Assembly: GCA_946800325.1 (NCBI GenBank)
Contig: OX326959.1
Coordinates: forward strand, 44,639,566-44,703,565
Source of the DNA: Luzula sylvatica
Taxonomy: Eukaryota; Streptophyta; Magnoliopsida; Poales; Juncaceae
DNA length: 64,000 bases
Direction of reading: 5' to 3'
Positions 1 through 12,300 of the stretch are shown here, one piece after another. Position 1 is the stretch's first letter; the number at the start of each line of letters is the position of its first letter. The position numbers and the translations under genes were made by a program. The notes beneath the pieces were generated by a model. The model was not told the origin of the DNA, made no database searches, and worked only from the letters and a program-made list of their open reading frames with translations.

Positions 1-3000
1 ACTCCTCAAAACGTAAAAAGATTGATATGAATCGAAAAGAAAACTTTCTTAGTGTTTGTACAATTTGGTGAAAAGTTACGTAGTAAAATATTCGATCCAA
101 ACCATCTCAAAAACATGTTATTCGGACTCCTCGGAGAGTTTAAAGATTGTTATGAATCGAAAAACAAACTTTCTTAGTGTTTGTTAAATTTGATGAAAAG
201 TTATGTCGTTAAAGATACGATACAAATGATCTAATGACATGCTATTTGAACTCCTCAAAACATACAAAGATTGCTATGAATCGAAAAGAAGACTTTCTTA
301 GTGTTTGTAAAATTTGGTGAAAAGTTATATAGTAAAAGATACGATACAAATGATATAATAATACATTTTCTGAACTTCTCAAAGCGTAAAAAGATTGCTA
401 TGAATCGAAAAGAAAATGTTCTTAGTGTTTGTACAATTTGGTGAATTGTTACGTAGTAAAAGATTCGATCCAAACCATCTCAAAAACACGTTATTTGGAC
501 TCCTCAGAGAGTTAAAAGATTGTTATGAATCGAAAATCAAACTTTCTTAGTGTTTGTAAAATTTGATGAAAAGTTATGTAGTTAAAGATACTATACAAAT
601 GATCTAAAAACATGTTATTTGAACTTCTCAAAACATACAAAGATTGCAATGAATCGAAAAGAAAACTTTCTTAGTGTTTGTACAATTTGGTGAAAAGTTA
701 CGTAGTAAAAGATTCGATCCAAACCATCTCAAAACATGTTATTTGTACTACTCAAAGAGTTAAAAGATTGTTATGAATCGAAAAACAGACTTTCTTAGTG
801 TTTATAAAATTTGGTGAAAAGTTATGTAGCAAAAGATACGATATAAATGATCTAAAAGCACGTTATTTGAACTCCTCAAAGAGTAAAAAGATGGTTATGA
901 ATTGAAAAGAAAACTTTCTTAGTGTTTGTACAATTTGTTGAAAAGTTACGTAGTGAAAGATTCGATCCGAAGCATCTGAAAACACGTTATTTGTACTTCA
1001 AAGAGCATTGAAAGAATGTTATGAATCGGAAAACAAACTTTCTTAATGTATGGAAAATTTGGTGAAATGTTGTGTAGTAAAAAATACGATACAAATGATC
1101 TAAGAACACGTTATTTGAACTCCTCAAAGCGCGAAAAGATTGCTATGAATCGAAAAGAAATCTTTCTTAGTGTTTGCAAAATTTGGTGAAAAATTACGTA
1201 GTAAAATATTCGATCCAAACCATCTTAAAAACACATTATTTGGGCTCCTCGGAGCGTTAAAAGATTGTTATGAATCGGAAACAAACTTTCTTAGTGTTTA
1301 TAAAATTTGGTGAAAAGTTATGTAGTAAAAGATACGATACAAATGATCTAAAAACACGTGATTTGAACTCCTCAAAGCGTAATAAGATTGCTATGAATGG
1401 AAAAGAAAAGTTTATTAGTGTTTGTACAATTTGGTGAAAAGTTACATAGTGAAAGATTCGATCCAAACCATCTCAAAACACGTTATTTGGACTCCTCAGA
1501 GAGTTAAAAGAATGTTATGAATCGAAAAACAAACTTTCTTAGTGTTTATAAAATTTGGTGAAAAGTTATGTAGTAAAAGATACGATACAAATGATCTAAA
1601 AACACGTTATTTGAACTCCTCAAAGAGTAAAACGATTGCTATGAATTGAAAAGAAAACTTTCTTGTTGTTTGTACAATTTGGTGAAAAGTTACGTAGTAA
1701 AATATTCGATCCAAACCATCTCAAAGCACGTTATTTGGACTCCAAAGAGCGTTAAAAGAATGTTATGAATCGGAAAACAAACTTTCTAAATGTGTGGAAA
1801 ATTTGGTGAAAAGTTATGTAGTAAAAAATATGATACAAATGATCTAAAAACATGTTATTTGAACTCCTCAAAGCGTAAACAGATAGCTATGAATCGAAAA
1901 GAAAACATTCTTAGTGTTTGTACTTTATGGTGAAAAGTTACGTAGTTAAATATTCGATCCCAACCATCTCAAAAAACATTATTTGGACTCCTCATAGAGT
2001 TAAAAGATTGTTATAAATCGAAAAACAATCTCTCTTAGTGTTTGTAAAATTTGGTGAAAAGTTATGTAGTAAAAGATACGATACAAATGATCTAAAAACA
2101 CGGTATTTGAACTCCTCAAAGCGTAATAAGATTGCTATGAATTGAAAAGAAAACTTTCTTGGTGTTTGTATAATTTGGTGAAATGTTACGTAGTAAAATA
2201 TTCGATCCAGACCATCTTAAAAACACGTTATTTGGGCTCCTCGGAGCGTTAAAAGATTGTTATGAAACGAATAGAAAACATTCTTAGTGTTTGTACAATT
2301 TGGTGAAAAGTTACGTAGTAAAAGATTCGATCCAAACCATCTCAAAAAACGTTATTTGGACTCCTCAGAGAGTTAAAAGATTGTTACAAATCGAAAAACA
2401 AACTCTCTTAATGTTTGTAAAATTTGGTGAAAAGTTATGTAGTAAAATATACGATATAAATGACCTAAAAACATGTTATTTGAACTCCTCAAAAAGTAAA
2501 AATATTGCTATCAATCGAAAAGAAAACTTTCTTAGTGTTTGTACAATTTGGTGAAAAGTTACTTTTTATTCGATCCAAACCATATCAAAACATGTTATTT
2601 GGACTCCTCAGAGAGTTAAAAGACTGTTATGTATCGAAAAACAAACTTCCTTAGTGTTTGTAAAATATGGTGAAAAGTTATGTAGTAAAAGATACGATTC
2701 AAATGATCTAAAAACACGTTATTTGAACTGCTCAAAACAAAAAAAGTTCTTAGTGTTTGTACAATATGGTGAAAAGTTACGTAGTAAAAGAATCGATCCA
2801 AACCATCTGAAAACACGCTATTTTGACTCATCAGAGAGTTAAAATATTGTTATGAATCGAAAAACAAACTTTCTTAGTGTTGGTAAAATTTGGTGAAAAG
2901 TTATGTAGTAAAAGATACGATACAAATGATCTAAAAACACATTATTTGAACTCCTCAAAGCGTAATAAGATTGCTATGAATGGAAAAGAATACTTTCTTA

Positions 3001-4285
3001 GTGTTTGTACAATTTCGTGAAAAGTTACGTCGTAAAAGATTCTATCCAAACCATCTCAAAACACGTTATTTGGACTCCTCTGAGAGTTAAAACATTGTTA
3101 TGAATCGAAAAACAAACTTTCTTAGTGTTTGTAAATTATGGTGAAAAGTAATGTAGTAAAAGATACGATTCAAATGATCTAAAAACACATTATTTGAACT
3201 CCTCAAAACGTAAAAAGGTTGCTATGAATCGAAAAGAAAAGTTTCTTAGTGTTTGTACAATTTGGTGAAAAGTAAAGTAGTAAAAGATTCGATCCAAACC
3301 ATCTCGAAAATATGTTATTTGGACTCCTCGGAGAGTTAAAAGATTGTTATGAATCTAAAAACAAACTTTCTTAGTGTTTGTAAAATTTGATGAAAAGTTA
3401 TGTCGTTAAAGATACGATACAAATGATCTAATGACATGCTATTTGAACTCCTCAAAACATACAAAGATTGCTATGAATCGAAAAGAAAACTTTCTTAGTG
3501 TTTGTAAAATTTGGTGAAAAGTTATATAGTAACAGATACGATACAAAATATCTAATAATACGTTTTCTGAACTTCTCAAAGCGTAAAAAGATTGCTATGA
3601 ATCGAAAAGAAAATTTTCTTAGTGTTTGTACAATTTGGTGAAATTTTACGTAGTAAAAGATTCGTTCTAAACCATCTGAAAACACGTTATTTGAACTAAA
3701 AACATGTTATTTGAACTCCTCAAAACGTTAAAAGATTGCTATGAATCGAAAAGAAAACTTTCTTAGTGTTTGTACAATTTGGTGAAAAGTGACGTAGTAA
3801 AAGATTCGACCCAAACCATCTCAAAACATGTTATTTGGACTCCTCAAAGAGTTAAAATATTGTTATGAATCGAAAAACAAACTTTCTTAGTGTTTGTAAA
3901 ATATGGTGAAAAGTTATGTAGTAAAAGATACAATACAAATGATCTAAAAACACGTTATTTGAACTCTTCAAAACGTAAAAAGATTGCTATGAATCGAAAA
4001 AAAAACTTTCTTAGTGTTTGTACAATTTGGTGAAAAGTTACCTAGTAAAAGATTCCATCCAAACCATCTCAAAACACGTTATTTGGACTACACAGAGAGT
4101 TAAAAGATTGTTATGAATCGGAAAACAAACTTTCTTAGTGTATGTAAAATTTGGTGAACAGTTATGAAGTAAAAGATACGATACAAATAATCTAAAAACA
4201 TGTTATTTGAACTCCTCAAAACGTAAAAAGATTGCTATGAATCGAAAATAAAACTTTCTTAGTGTTTGTACAATTTGGCGAAAAG
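1..4285. repeat. Satellite array 1: ~124-bp monomer, alternating A/B dimer (~248 bp)
   Basis: About 34 head-to-tail monomers. The anchor ATGAATCG recurs at 27, 152, 276, 400 and 525, giving steps of 124-125 bp. Two monomer types alternate. Type A has GAAAAGAAAAC after the anchor and then GATTCGATCCAAACCATCTC. Type B has GAAAAACAAAC and then GATACGATACAAATGATCT. The real repeat unit is therefore a dimer of about 248 bp, with occasional A/B hybrid monomers (for example 276-399). The array runs off the left edge, so its full size is unknown. Short open frames on either strand here repeat with the monomer and are not genes. Confidence 0.95.
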
Positions 4286-7200
4286 CTGCAAAAAATAGTT
4301 CTCTAAAATGAGTGAAATACTTAATGTTCTGGTTTTCCTCAAAAAAACTCTGTGAATGAAGACTAACACATGCAAATTTCATTTTCTTCCAATTTATTAC
4401 AAAAATTGTAAAAAATGAAGTCTAACACCTTCAAACATATTAATTATCATATTTGCCTAAAAGTGGCCAAAATAGTTCTTTAAAATTAGGAAAATAATTA
4501 ATATTCATGTTTTGCTCAAAAAACACAGCGATTAAAGACTAACACATACAAATTTAAATTTTTTTGTAAAATTTCAGAAACTGAAGTCTAACACCTTCAA
4601 AAATATCAATTATCATATTTTTCAAAAAAAGACGAAATTTTTTCTCTAAAATGAGAAAAATTCTTAATTTTCATGTTTTTCTCAAAAAACTCCGTGCTTG
4701 AAGATTAACACATACAAATTTCTAAATTTTCTAATTTTTTGGAAAAAAAAACGAAGTCTAACACCTTCAAAAATATTCATTATCATATTTTTCTAAAAAT
4801 GGCCAAAGTAGTTATCTAAAATGATCAAAATACTTAATATTCATGTTTTTCTCAAAAATCTTCGTGATCGAGGACTAACACATACAAATTTCTACATTTT
4901 CTATTTTTTTAAAAAAATTCGAAAAAACAGAAGTCTAGCACCTTCAAAAATATCAATTATCATATTTTTTCTAAATGTGCAAAATAATTAATATTCAGGT
5001 TATTCTCAAAAAAATCCGCGATTGAAGACTAACACATGCAAATTTCTATTTCTTCCAATTTATTACAAAAATTCTAAAAACTGAAGTCTAGCACCTTCGA
5101 AAATATCAATTATCATATTTGTCTAAAAGAGGCAAAAATAGTTCTTTAAAATTAGGAAAATAATTAATATTCATGTTTTGCGCAAAAAACACAGGGATTA
5201 AAGACTAACACATACAAATTTCAATTTTTTTGCAAAATTTCAGAAACTGAAGTCTAACACATTCAAAAATATCAATTATCATATTTTTCAAAAAAAGGCA
5301 AAATGTTTTCTCTAAAATGAGAAAAATACTTAATTTTCATGTTTTTCTCAAAAAACTCCGTGCATGAAGATTAACACATACAAATTTCTAAATTTTCTAA
5401 TTTTTTGGAAAAAAAAAAAAAGAAGTCTAACACCTTCCAAAGTATCAATTATCATATTTTTCTAAAAATGGCCAAAATAGTTATCTAAAATGATCAAAAT
5501 GCTTAATATTTATGTTTTTCTCAAAAATCTTCGTGATCGGAGAATAACACATACGAATTTCTAAATTTTTCATTTTTTTGAAAAAATTCGAAAAAACAGA
5601 AGTCTAACACCTTCAAAAATATCAATTATCATATTTTTCTAAAAGTGGCGAAAATAGTTCTCTAAAATGAGCAAAATATTTAATATTCTGGTTTTCCACA
5701 AAAAAATTCCGTGAATGAAGACTAACACAAGCAAATTTCTATTTCTTCCAATTTATTGTAAAAATTCTAAAAACTGAAGTCTAACCCCTTCAAACATTTC
5801 AATTATCATATTTGTCTAAAAGTGGCTAAACTAATTCTTTAAAATAAGCAAAATAATTAATATTCTTGTTTTGCTCAAAAAACACTGTGATTAAAGACTA
5901 ACACATACAAATTTCAATTTTTCCATTTTTTTGCCAAATTTCAGAAACTGAAGCCACCTTCAAAATATCAATTATCTTATTTTTTTTTAAAAGGTCAAAA
6001 AATTTCTCTGAAATGAGAAAAATACTTAATTTTCATGTTTTTCTCAAAAAACTCCGTGCTTGAAGACGAACACATACAAATTTCTAAATTTTCTAATTTT
6101 TTTGAAAAATAAAAAAAAACCGAAGTCTAACACCTTAAAAAATGTCAATTATCATATTTTTCTAAAAATGGCCAAAATAGTTCTCTAAAATGACCAAAAC
6201 ACTTAATATTCATGTTTTTGTCAAAAATCTTCGTGATTGAAGATTAACACATACAAATTTCTAAATTTTCCATATTTTGGAAAAAATTCGATAAAACAGA
6301 AGTCTAACACCTTCAAAAATATCAATTATCATATTTTTCTAAAAGTGGCTAAAATAGTTCTCTAAAATGAGCAAAATACTTAATATTCTGGTTTTCCACA
6401 AAAAACTCCGTGAATGAAGACTAACACATGCAAATTTCTATTTCTTCCAATTTATTGCAAAAATTCTAAAAACTGAAGTCTAACGCCTTCAAACATATAA
6501 ATTATCATATTTGTCTAAAAGAGGCCAAAATAATTCTTTAAAATTAGAAAAATAATTAATATTGATGTTTTGCTCAAAAAAACACAGCGATTAAAGACTA
6601 ACACATACAAATTTCAATTTTTTTGCAAAATTTCAGAAACTGAAGTCTAGCACCTTCAAAAATATCAATTATCATATGTTTAAAAAAAAGGCGTAAAAGT
6701 TTCTCTAAAATGAGAAAAATACTTAATTTTCATGTTTTTCTCAAATAAATCCGTGATTGAAGATTAACACATTCAAATTTCTAAATTTTCAATTTTTTTG
6801 GAAAAAAAAAAACCGAAGTCTAACACCTTCGAAAATATCATTATCATATTTTTCTAAAAATGGAAAAAATATTTCTCTAAAATGATCAAAACACTTAATA
6901 TTCATGTTTTTGTCAAAAATCTTCGTGATTGAAGATTAACACATTCAAATTTCTAAATTTTCTATTTTTTGGCAAAAATTCGAAAGAACAGAAGTCTAAC
7001 ACCTTCAAAAATATCAGTTATCATATTTTTCTAAAAGTGGCGAAAATAGTTCTCTAAATGAGCAAAATACTTAATATTCAGGTTTTTCTCAAAAAAAATT
7101 CGCGATTGAAGACTATCACATGCAAATTTCTATTTCTTCCAATTTATTACAAAAATTCTAAAAACTGAAGTCTAGCACCTTCGAAAATATCAATTATCAT

Positions 7201-10200
7201 ATTTGTCTAAAAGATGACAAAATAGTTCTTTAAAATTAGCAAAATAATTAATATTCATGTTTTTCTCAAAAAACACATCGATCAAAGACTAACACATACA
7301 AATTTCAATTGTTTTGCAAACTTTCAGAAACAGAAGCACAACACCTTAAAAAATATCAATTATCATATTTTTCAAAAAAAGGAGAAATTTTTTCTCTAAA
7401 ATGAGAAAAATACTTAATTTTCATGTTTTTCTCAAAAAACTCCTTGCTAGAAGATTAACACATACAAATTTCTAAATTTTCTAATTTTTTGGAAAAAAAA
7501 AACCAAAAAACCCAAGTCTAACACCTTAAAAAATGTCAATTATCATATTTTTCTAAAAATGGCCAAAATAGTTCTCTAAAATGATCAAAACACTTGATAT
7601 TCATGTTTTTGTCAAAAATCTTCGTGATTGAAGATTAACACATAAAAATTTCTAAATTTTTCATTTTTTTGAAAAAATTCGAAAAAACAGAAGTCTAACA
7701 CCTAAAAAAATATCAATTATCATATTTTTTTAAAAGTGGCCAAAAATAGTTCTCTAAAACGAGCAAAATACTTAATATTCTGGTTTTTCTCAAAAAAAAT
7801 CCGTGATTGAAGACTAACACATGCAAATTTGTATTTCTTCCAATTTATTACAAAAATTCTAAAAACTGAAGTCTAGCACCTTCGAAAATATCAATTATCT
7901 TATTTGTCTAAAAGAGGACAAAATAGTTCTTTAAAATTAGCAAAATAATTAATATTCATGTTTTGCTTAAAATACACCACGATTAAAGACTAACATATAC
8001 AAATTTCAGTTTTTTCGATTTTTTTGCAAAATTTCAGAAATTGAAGTCTAACACCTTCAAAAATATCAATTATCATATTTTTTTTAAAAAGGTCAAAAAA
8101 TTTCTCTAAAATGAGAAAAATACTTAATTTTCATGTTTTTCCCAAAAAACTCCGTGCTTGAAGACTAACACATACACATTTCTAAATTTTCTAATTTTTT
8201 GGAAAAATAAATAAAAAACCCAAGTCTAACACCTTCAAAAATGTCAATTATCATATTTTTCTTAAAATGGCCATAATAGTTCTCTAAAATGAACAATTAA
8301 TATTGATGTTTTTCTCAAAAATATTCGTGATTGAAGATTAACACATACAAATTTCTAAATTTTCCATTTGTTGGCAAAAATTCGAAAAAACAGAAGTCTA
8401 ACACCTTCAAAAATATCAATTATCATATTTTTCTAAAAGTGGCTAGAATAGTTCTCTAAAATGAGCAAAATACATAATATTCAGGTTTTTCTCAAAATAC
8501 TCCGTGATTGAAGACTAACACATGCAAATTTCTATTTCTTCCAATTTTTTGCAAAAATTCTAAAAACTGAAGGCTAACACCTTCAAACATATAAATAATC
8601 ATATTTGTCTAAAAGAGGCCAAAATAGTGCTTTAAAATTAGCAAAATAATTAATATTCATGTTTTGCTCAAAAAATACAGCAATTAAAGACTAACACATA
8701 CAAATTTCAATTTTTTTCATTTTTTTCCAAAATTTAAGAAACTGAAGTCTAACACCATCAAAAATATCAATTATTATATTTTTCAAAAAAAGGAAAGATT
8801 TTTTCTCTAAAATGAGAAAAATACTTAATTTTCATGTTTATCTCAAAAAACTCCGTGCTTGAAGATTAACACATACAAATTTCTAAATTTTCTAAATTTA
8901 TGGAAAACAAAAACGAAGTCTAACACCTTCAAAAATATCATTTATCATATTTTTCGAAAAATGGCCAAAATAGTTATCTAAATCGATCAAAATACTTAAT
9001 ATTCATGTTCATCTCAAAAATCTTCGTGATCGAAGACTAACACGTACAAATTTCTAAAGTTTCCATTTTTTTTGAAAAAATTCGAGAAAATAGAAGTCTA
9101 ACGCCTTCCAAAATATCAATTATCATATTTTTCTCAAAGTGGCCAAAATAGTTCTCTAAAACGAGCAAAATACTTAATATCCAGGTTTTTCTCAAAAAAA
9201 ATCCTTGATTGAAGACTAACACATGCAAATTTATATTTCTTCCAATTTATTACAAAAATTCTAAAAACTGAAGTCTACCTTCGAAAATATCAATTATAAT
9301 ATTTGTCTAAAAGAGGCCAAAATATTTCTTTAAAATTAGAAAAATAATTAATATTCATGTTTTGCTCAAAAAACACCGTGATTAAAGACTAACACATACA
9401 AATTTCAATTTTTCCATTTTTTTTGCAAAATTTCAGAAACTGAAGTCACCTTCAAAAATATCAATTATCTTATTTTTCAAAAAAAGGCCAAAAAATTTCT
9501 CTAAAATAAGAAAAATACTTAATTTTCATGTTTTCTCGAAAAAACTCCGTGCTTGGAGATTAACACATACAAATTTCTAAATTTTCTAATTTTTTGGAAA
9601 AAAAAACGTAGTCTAACACCTTCCAAAATATCAATTATCATATTTTTCTAAAAATGGCCAAAATAGTTATCTAAAATGATCAAAATACTTAATATTCTTG
9701 TTTTTCTCAAAAATCTTCGTGATCGAAGACTAACACATACAAATTTTTAAATTTTCCATTTTTTTGAAAAAATTCAAAAAAAGAAGTCTAACACCTTACA
9801 AAATATCAATTATCATATTTTTCTAAAAGAGGCCAAACTAGTTCTTTAAAATTAGCAAAATAATTAATATTCATGTTTTGGTCAAAAAATATCGTGATTG
9901 AAGACTAGCATATACCAATTTAAATTTTTTCCAAATTTTTGCAAAATTTCAGAAACTGAAGTCTAACACCTTAAAAAAATATCAATTATCACATTTTTCA
10001 AAAATAGGCCGAATAATTTCTCTAAAATGAGAAAAATACTTAATTTTCATGTTTTTCTCAAAAAACTCCGTTCTTGAAGACTAGCACATACAAATTTCAA
10101 AATTTTCTAATTTTTTGGAAAAAAAAAACCTAAGACTAACACCTTCAAAAATATCAATTATCATATTTTTCTAAAAATGGCCAAAACAGTTCTTTAAAAT

Positions 10201-11840
10201 GATCAAAATACCTAATATTCATGTTTTTCTCAAAAATCTTCGTGATTGAAGACTAACACATACAATTTTCTAAATTTTCCATTATTACCAAAAATTCGAA
10301 AAAACGGAAGTCTAACACCTTCAAAAATATCAATTATCATATTTTTCTAAAAGTTGCCAAAATAGTTCTCTTAAATGAGCAAAATACTTAATATTCAGGT
10401 GTTTATCAAAAAAACTCCGTGATTGAAGACTAACACATGCAAATTTCAATTTCTTCCAATTTGTTGTAAAAATCCAAAAAACTGAAGTCTAACACCTACA
10501 AAAAAATCAATTATCATTTTTTGCCAAAAAAGGCCAAAAAAGTTCTCAAAAATGAGGAAAATACTTAATTTTCATGTTTTTATCAAAAAAACTCCATCAT
10601 TGAAGACTAACAGATACAAATTTCTATTTTTTTTAAAAAAAAATCAAAAAACCAAGAACTGAAGTCTAACAAATTCAAAAATATCAATTATCATATTAGT
10701 CCAAAAGAGGCCAAAATAGTTCTTTAAAATTAGCATAATAATTAATATTCATGTTTGGCTCAAAAAACACCTGGATTAAAGACAAACACATACAAATTTC
10801 AATTTTTTCCAATTTTTTGCAAATTTTCAGAAACTGAAGTCTAACACCTTTCAAAATATCAATAATTATATTTTTCAAAAAAAGACCAAAAAATTTCTCT
10901 AAAATGAGAAAAATACTTAATTTTCATGTTTTTCACAAAAAACTCCGTGCTTGAAGACTAACACATACAAATTTCTAAATTTTCTATTTTTTGGAAAAAA
11001 TTCGAAAAAACAGACGTCTAACATCTTCAAAAATATCAATTATCAAATTTTTCTAAAATTGGCCAAAATAGTTCTTTAAATAATCAAAATACCTAATATT
11101 TATTGTTTTTCTCTAAAATCTTCGTGATGGAAGACTAACATGCACAAATTTCTAAATTTTCCATTTTTTTGCAAAAATTCGAAAAAATACAAGTCATACA
11201 CCTTCACAAATATGAATTATAATATTTTTCTAAAAGTCGCCAAAATAGTTCTCTAAAATGATCAAAATACCTAATATTCTTTTTTTTCTCAAAAATCTTC
11301 GTGATTGAGGACTAACATGTACAAATTTCTAAATTTTCCATTTTTTTGCAAAAATTCAAAAAAATACAAGTCTTACACCTTCAAAAATATCAATTATCAT
11401 ATTTTTCTAAAAATGGCCAAAATAGTGCTCTAAAATAATCAAAATACCTAATATTCTTGTTTTTCTCATAAATATTCGTGATTGAACACTAACACATACA
11501 AATTTCTTAATTTTCCATTTTTTTGCAAAATTTCGAAAAAAACAGAAGTCTAACACCTTCAAAAATATCAATAATCTTATTTTTTTCTAAAATTAGTTCT
11601 CTAAAATGAGAAAAATACCTAATATTCTTGTTTTTCTCATAAATATTCGTGATTGAACACTAACACATACTAATTTCTTAATTTTCCATTTTTTTGCAAA
11701 AATTCGAAAAAAAACAGAAGTCTAACACCTTCAAAAATATCAATAATCTTATTTTTTTCTAAAAGTGGCCCAAATAGTTCTCTAAAATGAGAAAAATACT
11801 TAATATTCAGGTTTTTCTCAAAGAACTCCGTCATTGAAGA
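4286..11840. repeat. Satellite array 2, left arm: ~165-178-bp monomer with a ~700-bp four-monomer higher-order repeat
   Basis: AT-rich tandem repeat built on a monomer containing GAAGTCTAACACCTTC, then ATATCAATTATCATATTT, a GGCCAAAATAGTTCT block and a GAAGACTAACACAT block. GAAGTCT anchors at 4417, 4583, 4753, 4930, 5083, 5249 and 5422 give steps of 153-177 bp. Four monomer types, told apart by the sequence just before the anchor (CTAAAAACT, TTTCAGAAACT, GGAAAAAAAAC, TTCGAAAAAACA), cycle in order. The CTAAAAACT type recurs at 5083, 5776, 6474, 7167, 7868, 8569 and 9270, a ~700-bp period. After about 9.8 kb the order becomes irregular. No gene is visible inside. The arm ends at the CACTA insertion. 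Confidence 0.95.
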
Positions 11841-12300
11841 CACTACAACATATCAGGCTTAATGGGACCGGCCGTCCCTAAAAAACCGACCCAAATAATT
11901 AGTGACGGTTAATTTGGGTCTGCCCGACCCTATTATTTGCATCGGCCCGACCCAATAAGAAAATACCGTCCCAAATTGATAGCGTCGGCCCGTCCCTGTC
12001 GTTAGAACCGTCCCAAAACTTGAGCGTCAGCCCGTCCCTGTCCGGCCCACCGGCCCAAAATGATAGCGTCGGCCCGTCCCTGTCGGTCCCACCGTCCCAA
12101 AATAATAGCGTTGGCCCGTCCCTGTCCGTCCCACCGTCCCAAAACGTGAGCGTCGGCCCGTCCCTGTCCGGACCACCGTCCCAAAATGGATAGCGTCGGC
12201 CCGTCCCTGTACGGACGACCGTCCCAAAATGGATAGCATCGGCCCGTCCCTATCCATCCCACCGTCCCTATTCAACGTTTGGGACGGGCCGCCCCTAATT
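11841..12300. repeat. CACTA 5' subterminal repeats, including a 42-43-bp tandem array
   Basis: Copies of CCGTCCC, CGACCC and GGCCCGTCCCTGTC crowd the first 450 bp. From 12024 a 42-43-bp unit starting GCGTCGGCCCGTCCCTG repeats at 12024, 12066, 12108, 12150, 12193 and 12236. In En/Spm elements, short subterminal motifs are the binding sites of the TNPA protein; by analogy the GGGACGG core, present at both ends here, is the likely transposase-binding motif. This GC-rich block stands out sharply from the AT-rich satellite beside it. Confidence 0.85.

Noticed and set aside
255..3685. Open frames of 60-87 codons on both strands in satellite 1
   Set aside because: They recur with the monomer and vary only as the repeat varies; no family resemblance.
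9037..10878. Minus-strand frames of ~60 codons in satellite 2 (also 23332-23520 and 30193-30375)
   Set aside because: They are the same repeat translation in different monomers.
1..11840. CRISPR-like regular repeats
   Set aside because: The repeats are contiguous satellite monomers without unique spacers, in a plant nuclear context.
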